Positions 1 through 7,800 are shown, numbered from the stretch's first letter. The stretch: 11,206 nt of DNA from an uncultured Bacilli bacterium (GCA_934155185.1 CAKPGT010000025.1:1-11206), one strand, 5' to 3'. The notes: generated from the letters alone by a model not told the origin. Numbers and translations are program-made.

Positions 1-116
1 TCCTTACATTTATTTAGAAAGTGATTATATATAAACCGTGTGCATCCAAATGTTTTATTAATTAACATCTTTTGATTGTCATCTGGATATAATCTAAATT
101 TATAAGCTTTATACAT
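1..116 (-). CDS. tnpB: TnpB (IS200/IS605 OrfB family) RNA-guided nuclease, N-terminal fragment cut by window edge
   Basis: Translating the minus strand from the ATG at 116 gives an open frame of 38 codons that runs off the window. It begins MYKAYKFRLYP and continues with a TFGCTRFIYNHFLNKCK segment. This is the signature of the N-terminal helix-turn-helix region of TnpB/OrfB proteins (a KAYKFRxYP start followed by a GCxRFxYN motif). TnpB is encoded by IS200/IS605- and IS607-type elements. It is a RuvC-type nuclease guided by an RNA from the element's right end, and cuts DNA next to a short target-adjacent motif. The RuvC active-site acidic residues and zinc-finger cysteines lie outside the window, so integrity cannot be judged. 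The start is supported by an SD (AAGGTGA) four bases upstream and a near-perfect promoter. No TnpA gene is present in the roughly 350 bp upstream, so this looks like a solo tnpB element. It is partial only because the window ends. Confidence 0.9.
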   Translation of the reverse strand, partial: MYKAYKFRLYPDDNQKMLINKTFGCTRFIYNHFLNKCK

Positions 117-120
117 TTAA

Positions 121-127
121 TCACCTT
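121..127 (-). promoter_or_regulatory. Ribosome binding site of tnpB
   Basis: Minus-strand AAGGTGA, then TTAA, then the ATG at 116. Together with the following T it reads AGGTGAT, complementary to the anti-SD tail of 16S rRNA, and it fixes the tnpB start. The same GGTGAT core is used by addA and addB, so the mobile gene has host-like initiation signals. Confidence 0.8.
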
Positions 128-146
128 GCCTTTACGTTGTACATCA

Positions 147-176
147 ATTATACAAAAGCATACGAATGTTTGTCAA
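147..176 (-). promoter_or_regulatory. Consensus sigma-A promoter of tnpB
   Basis: On the minus strand a perfect -35 TTGACA (171-176) and a perfect -10 TATAAT (147-152) are separated by 18 bp. The predicted start of transcription is near 140, giving a leader of about 24 nt that contains the SD. A consensus promoter directly upstream suggests that tnpB is independently transcribed and not dependent on read-through from the host gene to its right, which is closed by a terminator at 416-443. Confidence 0.8.
159..172 (-). promoter_or_regulatory. Possible LexA/DinR-like operator within the tnpB promoter
   Basis: The minus-strand 14-mer CAAACATTCGTATG lies in the spacer and overlaps the -35 of the tnpB promoter. 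It matches 11 of 14 positions of the Gram-positive SOS box CGAACRNRYGTTYG. Mismatches are at positions 2, 8 and 12, so the second half-site is degraded. The position would suit a repressor operator, but such a degenerate match in AT-rich DNA can arise by chance. Confidence 0.25.
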
Positions 177-415
177 TATGTTTTTTTGCTATTCATATAT
201 TTTTATACCTTTTGCATGGCTTTCCTATTATATAAAAAAAAAAGCATTATTCATTTTTCTATAATTTGAAGTATTCCTTTCTTATTTATCATACTCTATG
301 AAAATGTTTTTATAATAACACCTTAAATCATCATATTTTGTAGAATAATGGATACAAAGTAATAATATTAATAATTTCTTCTAGCAGTTAAGTTTTATAT
401 ACATAGCAAGCATAC
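177..415. other. AT-rich intergenic stretch between tnpB promoter and surface-protein terminator
   Basis: About 240 bp with no credible open frame on either strand and no RNA gene that I recognise. It contains a run of ten A residues (about 234-243) and a weak 6-bp inverted repeat TTTGTA/TACAAA near 338-358. The left end of the tnpB-carrying insertion element should fall in here, since it must lie between the tnpB promoter and the neighbouring gene's terminator. I cannot place its boundary from sequence alone. Confidence 0.6.
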
Positions 416-443
416 AAAAAGAGCACATTTTCATGCACTCTTT
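416..443 (-). terminator. Rho-independent terminator of the Cys-rich surface protein gene
   Basis: The minus-strand RNA folds into an 11-bp stem AAAGAGUGCAU / AUGUGCUCUUU closed by a GAAA tetraloop, with two G-U wobbles. The U-rich 3' arm is followed by two more U. It begins about 25 nt after the stop codon of the upstream gene. The GNRA-type loop makes this a well-formed terminator and isolates the downstream tnpB from this transcript. Confidence 0.85.
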
Positions 444-468
444 AACTCTTTTTATTCAATCTATTATA

Positions 469-2367
469 TTAGTTAATTTGTCTTTTATTTCCAGTATATG
501 TCCAACCAGATATTGAAGTTCTTGAAGACCATATGTATTCGTTATTACATACCGTTTTATACTTCTTATCTGCAGCTTTAGTATCACTAGTATTAACTGT
601 CTTAACGCATTTTGTTCCGTTTAAAGTGTAACTCTTATCTAAACACTCATAAACTGTTTTTTCTGTAGTTGTTGTTTTAATACACTTGTTATTATTCAAT
701 GTATAACCTTGATAATCACTACAAGTATATCTAGATGAAGAAGTTACTTTTGCACACTTCTTAGTATCACTTGTTTTCTCAGTTCCAGAAGGACAAGTAC
801 ATTCTAGCTTTTTAGTTACAACAGTACATTTTGCTCCAGCTAATGTGTATGTCTTGTCAGAAGTATTTGTTGGACAAGTGTACTCTATCTTAGAACATTT
901 ATTATTACCAAGTGAAGTTGTTCCAGAAGGACATTTATAATTATGAACAGTCTTTTTACAGTATCTCTTATCACTTGTCTTACTAGTTTTAGAAGGACAC
1001 TTATAAGTAGTTGTTGTCTTAGTACATGATTTTTTACTCTTGTCTAATACATAATCAGAGCCATACTTAGAACAGCTCATAGACTCTTCAGTCTTAGAAC
1101 AAACTTTTCCATTTGGACTATATCCCGATGGACACTTCTTCGTTGTTCCTGTTGCCTTACGGCACTTATCAGTACCATATTTTTTATACCCTGGAAAATT
1201 ATCACATGAGTATTCATATTTTGTAGCTTTCTTTTGATATTTATAATATGTATAAACATTTACCATAGTTGTACAAAGCTTACAAGTAGGTACAGTTTCT
1301 ATATTAACTAAAACTACTTTTTCATTATCGTTAACATATCCTAACCCGCTTTTTTGTGATGTAATAGTAGATACATAAACCCATCCATATTCTGTAGCAT
1401 ATTTTGTTGCAGTTATTACTTTATAATTTTGAGTAATAATATAATCAGAATTAGTTGTCTTTTTAGTTATAACAGCACCCTTAACATCATATGAATTAAT
1501 TTCCTTTGCAGTTACAAGTTGAACCTTTTCCTCTTTAATAGCATCCACAGGAACACTTTTTGGTGTAGCATTTATTGTAGATGTTTTATTTACGTTTTTA
1601 CATGATGCGTTAACATAATCAGTATGACTATCAGTTACTAACTTAGCTTTTTTAGTATCAGTGTTAGTTATTTTAACTACTTTAGTATCAGCATCTTTAG
1701 ACACTACCTCGGAGTTATTTTTAATACATACATTACCTACTAAATTATATCCAGATGGACATTCATTTCTATCAAATTTTTCAGTACATACTCTCTTAGT
1801 AAACTCATATTCATATAATTTAACAGTTTTACTTGTAGTTATTCTCTCTGACGTAGTTTTCCTTAAGGTTGTGGTTTTTACTCCCCTTGGCCTTGTTGTA
1901 TCATCTATTCTCTTAACCGGAGTAGTTGTTTCTAATTGTTTACATGCATCACTACATATATCATAACAACCAAAGTGAGTTATTATATAGTCTTGTTTGT
2001 CAGAACAAGATAAATATACTTTTATAACATACTCATTTTCTAACTTAGTAATCTTAATATAGGAATTATCTTTATTACAAGTCTTACCATTAGAGTCTGT
2101 TAAAGGAAGGATTAACTTATTGTCAATCATTTCTCTTAACGTCATCTTTTTAAAGTCATTTATATTTTTAGGTAATCTTTCAGTTGTATAATATGATTTT
2201 GCAACATCTTTCATTCTATCAATGTTATCTGCAAAAATCTGATTATTAAGTGGTTTTAAATCTGGCATTGGAAATAACCAAATTAATAAAAATACGAAAA
2301 TTACTATTAAAATTAATCTAATTAATAAGTCTTTAATAGTTAATCCACTTCTTCTTTCTTCTTCCAT
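469..2367 (-). CDS. Membrane-anchored, Cys-rich repeat surface protein of unknown function
   Basis: This 632-residue protein has no function I can assign. A short charged N-terminus (MEEERRSGLT) precedes one hydrophobic segment at about residues 13-33, best read as an uncleaved signal anchor that leaves the rest outside the cell. Residues about 41-145 form a compact module (helix around MKDVAKSYY, then LREMIDNKLILPLTD, NGKTC, SYIKITK, VYLSC) with five Cys at 97, 121, 134, 138 and 142. In order it resembles the globular head of pilin-like proteins, which is an inference. A Thr/Lys/Arg-rich linker (about 146-182) follows, then a Cys pair-bearing repeat at 192-217, a probable beta-rich region (about 225-360), a CxxC at 362-365, and a run of about nine degenerate Cys repeats (382-590). 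The C-terminus carries a WSSRTSISGWTYTGNKR segment. There are 31 Cys in all, none before residue 97, as expected for an extracellular disulfide-rich protein. No LPXTG motif or C-terminal anchor is seen. SD AGAGGGGG lies 8 nt before the ATG. The gene has its own promoter and terminator. Confidence 0.85.
   Translation of the reverse strand: MEEERRSGLTIKDLLIRLILIVIFVFLLIWLFPMPDLKPLNNQIFADNIDRMKDVAKSYYTTERLPKNINDFKKMTLREMIDNKLILPLTDSNGKTCNKDNSYIKITKLENEYVIKVYLSCSDKQDYIITHFGCYDICSDACKQLETTTPVKRIDDTTRPRGVKTTTLRKTTSERITTSKTVKLYEYEFTKRVCTEKFDRNECPSGYNLVGNVCIKNNSEVVSKDADTKVVKITNTDTKKAKLVTDSHTDYVNASCKNVNKTSTINATPKSVPVDAIKEEKVQLVTAKEINSYDVKGAVITKKTTNSDYIITQNYKVITATKYATEYGWVYVSTITSQKSGLGYVNDNEKVVLVNIETVPTCKLCTTMVNVYTYYKYQKKATKYEYSCDNFPGYKKYGTDKCRKATGTTKKCPSGYSPNGKVCSKTEESMSCSKYGSDYVLDKSKKSCTKTTTTYKCPSKTSKTSDKRYCKKTVHNYKCPSGTTSLGNNKCSKIEYTCPTNTSDKTYTLAGAKCTVVTKKLECTCPSGTEKTSDTKKCAKVTSSSRYTCSDYQGYTLNNNKCIKTTTTEKTVYECLDKSYTLNGTKCVKTVNTSDTKAADKKYKTVCNNEYIWSSRTSISGWTYTGNKRQIN
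598..1224 (-). repeat. Degenerate Cys-containing tandem repeats inside the surface protein
   Basis: Residues about 382-590 contain roughly nine copies of a 19-26 residue unit of the form Y-x-C-P-[ST]-x-[YT]-x(4-9)-[GN]-x-K-C-x-K-x-T. Examples are KKCPSGYSPNGKVCSK, YKCPSGTTSLGNNKC and YECLDKSYTLNGTKCVK. Each unit carries two Cys, usually 11-16 residues apart, and most units end in a Thr/Lys-rich tail. A further copy (ECPSGYNLVGNVC) stands alone near residues 202-214. The copies differ strongly, so this is an old array, not a recent expansion, and each unit probably forms a small disulfide loop. Confidence 0.75.
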
Positions 2368-2399
2368 CTAAAATTCCCCCTCTTGATTTAATGCAGTTT

Positions 2400-2428
2400 A
2401 TACTATCACAAAAGTGCATAAAAGTCAA
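2400..2428 (-). promoter_or_regulatory. Promoter of the surface protein gene
   Basis: The minus strand shows -35 TTGACT (2423-2428) and -10 TAGTAT (2400-2405) with a 17-bp spacer. Transcription would begin near 2393, about 25 nt before the ATG at 2367, and the leader contains the SD AGAGGGGG (2376-2383). The -10 matches only four of six consensus positions. The position in the 74-bp gap after the smr gene suggests that the surface protein is transcribed separately from the addB-addA-glyA-folD-smr cluster. Confidence 0.55.
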
Positions 2429-2433
2429 GCACT
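2413..2433 (-). other. Small inverted repeat over the -35 region: weak terminator of smr or operator
   Basis: AGTGC and GCACT arms (5 bp) flank an 11-nt loop that contains the -35 of the surface-protein promoter. On the minus strand the right arm is followed by TTTG. It lies 9 nt after the smr stop codon. The stem is too short and AT-poor loops too long for a strong intrinsic terminator, so it may be a leaky terminator, a binding site for a regulator, or chance. Confidence 0.3.
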
Positions 2434-2441
2434 GCTCAATC

Positions 2442-2720
2442 CTAATCTTTTCTATTTTTTATATAAACTACCGTACACCCATCATTATAGTGATTTAAGT
2501 GGTAGCTTAAAACCAATTTATTTTCTTTTAATACTTTAAAAACTTCTTCTTTTAAGGCTCCAGTACCCTTACCATGCACTATTAAAACCTTATAATTTCT
2601 TAATATATAATTATCATTTATAAACTCATTAACTAAAACCTTAGCAGTACTTCTTATTTCACCATGTAAATCTAGTTTAGGGTATGAATTTATAAATATA
2701 TCATCAAATGATGAAGTCAT
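2442..2720 (-). CDS. Stand-alone Smr-domain protein (putative nuclease)
   Basis: This 92-residue protein is almost entirely one Smr domain. The two family motifs are intact: LDLHG at residues 16-20 (the DxH metal/catalytic motif, D17 and H19) and HGKGTG at 49-54, followed by the amphipathic helix ALKEEVFKVLK and a final strand GCTVVYIK. Smr domains occur at the C-terminus of MutS2 and in small proteins such as SmrA/SmrB. Characterised members cleave nucleic acid, including mRNA at collided ribosomes. No MutS2 ATPase or clamp part is fused here, and the substrate of this protein is unknown. The gene begins 14 nt after the folD stop, with only a weak SD (GAAAG, 9 nt before ATG), so its translation may be modest or coupled to folD. 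It is the last gene of the cluster. There is no other Met in the frame, so the start is unambiguous. Confidence 0.88.
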   Translation of the reverse strand: MTSSFDDIFINSYPKLDLHGEIRSTAKVLVNEFINDNYILRNYKVLIVHGKGTGALKEEVFKVLKENKLVLSYHLNHYNDGCTVVYIKNRKD

Positions 2721-2734
2721 TTTATAATGCTTTC

Positions 2735-3577
2735 TTAATTATTTTGAATATTATATGCTTTTAAAGTATTTTTTAGAAGACACGCTACTGTCATAGGTCC
2801 AACTCCACCTGGAACAGGTGTTATAAGTGATGTTTTTTTCTTTACTTTTTCAAAATCTACATCACCACATAAAACGTTATTTTCCTTGTTTATTCCAACA
2901 TCTATTACAACAGCTTTTTTCTTAACCATATCTTTAGTAATTAAATTTGGATGTCCTGCTGCAACTATTAAAACATCAGCTAACTTCGTATAAGTTTTTA
3001 TATCCTGACTTTTTGAATGACAAATACTAACGGTAGCATTCCTTCTTAATAATAATTGAATTAGGGGTCTTCCAACTAAATTACTTCTTCCAACTATGCA
3101 AACGTTTTTCCCCTCTAGTTTAACATTATACATTTTTAATAACTCTATAACACCTAGTGGTGTGCAAGGTACTAATCCATCATTTCCTAAAACTAAATTA
3201 CCAACGTTTTGATAGGTTAATCCATCTACATCTTTAAACGGAGATATCGTATTAACTATCTTTCCTTCATCAAATGATTTAGGAAGTGGAAGTTGAACTA
3301 ATATTCCGTTTATTTTATCATCTTGATTTAGTTTGTTTATTTCATTTATAACTATATCCTGTGATATTGTTTTATCAAACTTTATGTGTTTAAAATCTAT
3401 TCCAACATAACTACATGCCTTTTCTTTATTTCTTATATATATGTTACTAGCACTATCATCGCCTATTTGAATAACCGCTAAAGAAGGCTTTATTTTATTT
3501 TTTGATATTTCTTTTTTTATATTATCTTTCAATGTTTTACTTGCATATACCCCGTCAATAATACCATTATTATACAT
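2735..3577 (-). CDS. folD: Bifunctional methylenetetrahydrofolate dehydrogenase / methenyltetrahydrofolate cyclohydrolase
   Basis: FolD oxidises 5,10-methylene-THF to 5,10-methenyl-THF with NADP+ and hydrolyses that to 10-formyl-THF, in the cytosol. The 280 residues match the usual bacterial length. Visible motifs are SASNIYIRNKEKAC (43-55, with conserved Y47 and catalytic K51), GILVQLPLP (91-99, Q95), DVDGL (116-120, D118), PCTPLGVIELL (137-147), the nucleotide-binding loop GRSNLVGRP (163-171), CHSKS (186-190) and TPVPGGVGPMT (253-263). The start is the ATG at 3577, preceded by a strong SD. A 14-codon upstream extension in the same frame would fall inside glyA and is not needed. The start overlaps the glyA stop by 8 nt, which predicts translational coupling to glyA, the enzyme that makes its substrate. 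Nothing is missing or broken. Confidence 0.97.
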   Translation of the reverse strand: MYNNGIIDGVYASKTLKDNIKKEISKNKIKPSLAVIQIGDDSASNIYIRNKEKACSYVGIDFKHIKFDKTISQDIVINEINKLNQDDKINGILVQLPLPKSFDEGKIVNTISPFKDVDGLTYQNVGNLVLGNDGLVPCTPLGVIELLKMYNVKLEGKNVCIVGRSNLVGRPLIQLLLRRNATVSICHSKSQDIKTYTKLADVLIVAAGHPNLITKDMVKKKAVVIDVGINKENNVLCGDVDFEKVKKKTSLITPVPGGVGPMTVACLLKNTLKAYNIQNN

Positions 3578-4808
3578 AACTTCCCTCCTCATATATAGGA
3601 AATTTCTTGCATAAAGCATCTACCCTTTTTTTTGCTTCTTCTAAAAGAGCCTTATCATCAGAATTATGAAGTACATCTGATATTATCTTTCCTACTTCTA
3701 CAAACTCTTCTTCTTTAAATCCTCTTGTCGTCATAGCAGCCGTACCAATTCTTATTCCACTAGTTATAAAAGGAGTTGTAGTATCATATGGTATCATGTT
3801 TTTATTACAAGTTATACCTATGCTATCTAAAACGTTTTCAGCTTCTTTACCAGTCATATTAACAGATTTTTTAACATCAACTAACATCAAATGATTATCA
3901 GTGCCACCTGATACTATTTTAAATCCTGACATCTTAAGTACATCACATAATACTTTAGCATTCTTAACTACCTGTTTTGCATAGTCTATAAACTCTTTAG
4001 TCATAGCTTCACTAAAACATACTGCTTTAGCTGCTATAACGTGCATTAAAGGGCCTCCTTGAATACCAGGAAATACAGTTTTATTAATCTTTTTAATTAA
4101 ATCCTCACTATTAGTTAAAATAATACCACCACGAGGTCCTCTTAAGGTTTTATGGGTAGTAGATGTTACAACATCAGCATATTTACATGGATTTGGATGA
4201 AGACCTGCCGCAACAAGACCTGCAATATGTGCCATATCTACCATTAAATAAGAACCGCATTCATTTGCAATATCACGTAGTTCTGCAAAATCTATTATTC
4301 TTGAATAAGCAGATGCTCCCGCAACAATAAGCTTAGGTTTTATCTTTAGTGCAAACTTTCTTATTTCATCATAGTTTATTTGGCAAGTTTCTTTTTCAAC
4401 ACCATAAGACTTAAAATTATAATCCATACCACTAAAACTCATACGACTACCATGAGTTAAATGCCCACCAGATTCAAGGTCCATAGCTAGTACTGTATCA
4501 CCTTTATTTAATATTGCTCTATAAACTGCCATATTAGCTGATGAACCAGAATGTGGCTGCACATTAGCATATCTAACACCAAATAGTTTTTTAGCACCTT
4601 CTATTGCATACTCCTCTATTTTGTCTACGAATTCACATCCACCATAATATCTTTTTCCAGGATACCCTTCCGCATATTTATTAGTTAGTATACTTCCTTG
4701 AGCCTTAAGTACGTCTTTAGAGACAAAGTTTTCAGATGCAATTAGCTCTATCTTACTTTGCTGTCTTTTCTTCTCACACTCTATAGCTTCAAAAATATCT
4801 TTTATCAT
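3570..4808 (-). CDS. glyA: Serine hydroxymethyltransferase
   Basis: This PLP enzyme converts serine and THF to glycine and 5,10-methylene-THF, the main entry of one-carbon units. At 412 residues it has the normal bacterial size. Conserved segments are ELIASENFVS (21-30), YAEGYPGKRYYGG (45-57), QPHSGSSAN (84-92), the DMAHIAGLVAAG loop (191-202) and STTHKTLRGPRGG (216-228), with the Schiff-base lysine at K220. The glycine-rich FPGIQGGP segment follows. The start ATG has SD GGAAGGAG nine bases upstream, which overlaps the addA stop codon. The gene lies 16 bp downstream of addA and overlaps folD by 8 nt, so the SD for folD is encoded within glyA's last codons. The product directly feeds FolD. The coupling to addBA is positional only, and no functional link is known to me. 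Confidence 0.97.
   Translation of the reverse strand: MIKDIFEAIECEKKRQQSKIELIASENFVSKDVLKAQGSILTNKYAEGYPGKRYYGGCEFVDKIEEYAIEGAKKLFGVRYANVQPHSGSSANMAVYRAILNKGDTVLAMDLESGGHLTHGSRMSFSGMDYNFKSYGVEKETCQINYDEIRKFALKIKPKLIVAGASAYSRIIDFAELRDIANECGSYLMVDMAHIAGLVAAGLHPNPCKYADVVTSTTHKTLRGPRGGIILTNSEDLIKKINKTVFPGIQGGPLMHVIAAKAVCFSEAMTKEFIDYAKQVVKNAKVLCDVLKMSGFKIVSGGTDNHLMLVDVKKSVNMTGKEAENVLDSIGITCNKNMIPYDTTTPFITSGIRIGTAAMTTRGFKEEEFVEVGKIISDVLHNSDDKALLEEAKKRVDALCKKFPIYEEGSYV
3581..3590 (-). promoter_or_regulatory. Ribosome binding site of folD, inside the glyA coding end
   Basis: Minus-strand GAGGAGGGAA lies three bases before the folD ATG at 3577. It decides the folD start: the longer in-frame start further upstream has no comparable SD. 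Because it forms the GAG GAG GGA codons of glyA, ribosomes finishing glyA pass directly over it, which favours coupled translation. Confidence 0.85.
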
Positions 4809-4817
4809 AGTATCAAA

Positions 4818-4825
4818 CTCCTTCC
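4818..4825 (-). promoter_or_regulatory. Ribosome binding site of glyA, touching the addA stop
   Basis: Minus-strand GGAAGGAG, nine bases before the glyA ATG at 4808. Its first base is the last base of the addA TAG stop codon. No promoter is evident between addA and glyA, so glyA is expected on the addBA transcript unless a promoter lies inside addA. Confidence 0.75.
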
Positions 4826-7800
4826 TATACCTCTATAAATTTATTTAGCATAATAGAATATATGTATTTTTTTACATTTTTAGCCTTCAATATCTCTCTT
4901 ATACCTACTTCATATAAATCAAGCTGTAATTTATAACGTTTTATTAATTCTTCTTTAGGTACATTATCTGTTTTATAATCAACTATATAATAAGTATCAT
5001 CTTTTATAAATAACAAGTCAATTACACCCTTAACGGTTATCATACCACTTAAATCTTTATTATAATAGCTAGCTTTAGCATTAAAGGTTATCTCATATTC
5101 TCTTAAAACTTTATAAGCTGTTTTCATTATATCATAAATATCACTTGTTAAATATGAAAATATCTTTTCAATGTCTATTAAATGTCTTTCATTTTTAGAT
5201 AATGCATTACTTTTAACCATATTATCTAGCTCTTCTTCTAATGATTTTATACTATATTTTTTTATAGGTAGCAGCTCAAATATCCTATGATATAACGTAC
5301 CTTTCTTTGCATGATTAACCCCGTCACTCATAAAACTTGGTCTTTTAAAATACACATTTTTTTCCTTAATATCACTTACACTTAATATTTTTGGTATATT
5401 TAAAAGAGCATCATTATATTTAAAGCTATTAATTATATTTAACGAGCTATAATCAAAGTTTTCTTTTTCTATTTTTTCCTTTTCATTAAACTCATTATCA
5501 TTAATATTTATAGCATCAGTTATATATAATTTAATTTTAGATTCTGATGAAAAGCTTTTAACATCAACATCTGACATATCTCTTAGCTCTTTTAAACTTT
5601 TATGTCTAAGTAAACAAGGAAGAATAATATCAAAATAATTTTTTACTGTCTTTAAAAATAAACTAGATATTACAGTTTCTTCCCCCATCTTAGCAGCTGA
5701 CTTGTTTATTTTATTTACTAAATTAGGAGTAAATCCAGTTATAATTATTTTTTCTTTAGCTCTTGTTAATGCAACATATAATACTCTTAGTTCTTCTGAT
5801 AGTAATTTACTTTTTTCATATTCTTTAAATATCATCATAGGTATAGAATCATACTTAACTATATATTTTTCATTTCTATATGGAAAGCATATACCTAAAT
5901 CTTCATTAATCATAAAATTACTTCTTATATCTGCAAAGTTAAAATTACGCCCTGTCTCGCATAGAAAAACAACTGGATACTCTAATCCCTTAGATTTATG
6001 TATAGTAGTTATTAAAACATTATCACCATCAGATAGTGGATTAATTCCTTCAAAAGAATCCTTATTTAAAATAGTAGATTCTATATAACTAATAAACTCA
6101 TGAAGACTTTTTGGTGTATTATTTTCAAAATTAATAGCATGATTAAGCATATGAACTAAGTTCTTTTTTCTTCTTACTCCATTTTTCATAGCGCCGATTA
6201 TAACTTCAATATTAAACTTATTATAAATATTACAAAGTAACTCATATATACTAAGATTATGTGATAATAATCTAAAATGCTCTATATCATTTAATATTTC
6301 TTTTAAATTATCGTAACTACTATTTATTATATTGTCATATACACTAAAGTTTTTATCTCTAATGGTAGCTAACGCATCATCTGTTATACCAAATATAGGA
6401 GATTTAAGTATACTTACTAAAGCAACATCATCTTTTCTATTATCTATTACTTTTAGCAAGTTAATAATTAATTTTATTTCATAATTATCAAAATAACTTG
6501 ATGATGAAGATGAATAAACACTTATGTTTCTCTTATTTAATGCTTTAACATATATTTCACTATTTTTTAAAGAACGAAGAAGAATTACTATATCACTTTC
6601 TTTTATTTTTCTTTCTTCTCCCTTTTTATTATCATATACCATATAAGAATTATCTAGCATGCTCTTTATTTTTTCTGCAACATAAATAGCTTCTTTTTGT
6701 ATATTTGAAAGGTTCTCTTCTTCACTTTCATTTTTTTCTTTACCATCTATAATATGAACTTCCGTGTCTAAATCTTTTCCTTCATTAAAGCTAGCTCCTA
6801 AATATAATCTTTCACTATCATCATAATTTACTTCACCAAATTCATTTGTCATGGTATTTTCAAATATAAAGTTACAAAAATCAAGTACTTCTTTTCTACT
6901 TCTAAAATTCTTAGATAAAGTAATTAGTTTAGGAAAGCTATCTCTTGATGCTTCATCTTTATTTCTACTAAATATTTCAGGACATGCACTTCTAAATCTA
7001 TATATACTTTGTTTTACATCACCAACACTAAATAAGTTACTATCATTAAATGATATTGCTTTAAATATTACGTTTTGCAAATTGTTATTATCTTGGCACT
7101 CATCTATTAAGATTTCTTTATATTTTTTTGATATATTTTCTGCAAGAGTAGTTTTTTTGCCATCTTTAATTAAAAGTTCTACTGCAAACGATGCAATATC
7201 ACTAAAACTATATGAGTTAATGCTTCTTTTCTTTAGTAATAGCTCTTTTCTATATTTTTTAACTAAAGATAATAACGCCTTAATAGCTCTTTTAAAGTCT
7301 TTATTTTCCTTAGCATAACTTTCATCTGTTATATAGCATAATTCATCTAAGTTCTTTTTAATTTCATCTTTTAAATCACTTCTAATATATTTATATTTTA
7401 TAAGTGATGGGTCATCTTTAAAACCTCTTGGAGTTTTTAGTGTATCAAATAAAATACTTCTAAGTCTTTTAGACAGTTCATCAAAACTATTTACGTTTAG
7501 TATATCATTAATATAATTTAACTCTTTATTAGCATCAGAAATTAAGTTATCAAAAGAATCAGAAGCGTTATATAACTCATCTATTATTTTTTCATACATA
7601 TCTTTATAAAGCATCATTTTATCTTTTATTAATTTAAATAATTTTTCTTTATAAAAAGTATTATTATCATCATAGTAGTTAATAGCGTGCTCTATAAATT
7701 CATCTTTAAATGGAATCGTATCTAAGAAATTAGATACTTTAAATACTTCTTCTTTAACTAAATCTGTTGTAGTTTTATTTAAAAAGGAAAGTAAAAACTC

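Noticed and set aside
173..196. Seven-codon minus-strand ORF (MNSKKTY) upstream of tnpB, a possible leader peptide
   Set aside because: It lies upstream of, and overlaps, the -35 box of the tnpB promoter, so it would not be in the tnpB transcript.
338..358. Inverted repeat TTTGTA/TACAAA in the left intergenic stretch
   Set aside because: The stem is six AT-rich pairs with a loop of about ten bases and no U-tract, too weak to call a terminator or structured RNA.
156..415. AAGCATAC occurring near the tnpB promoter (156-163) and beside the terminator (408-415), as a possible element-end repeat
   Set aside because: An 8-bp repeat is too short to support a transposon end, and IS200/IS605 elements do not need terminal direct repeats.
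1077..1259. 60-codon minus-strand frame inside the surface protein gene
   Set aside because: It is an out-of-frame overlap within the Cys-repeat coding region, with no motif and no initiation signal.
1661..1966. Open plus-strand frame of 101 codons antisense to the surface protein gene
   Set aside because: It lies wholly within a convincing gene, has no SD, and its hydrophobic composition is what the reverse strand of a Lys/Thr-rich gene gives.
3578..3619. Longer folD start giving 14 extra N-terminal residues
   Set aside because: The strong SD and normal FolD length of 280 residues favour the ATG at 3577. The extension only reflects the glyA coding region.
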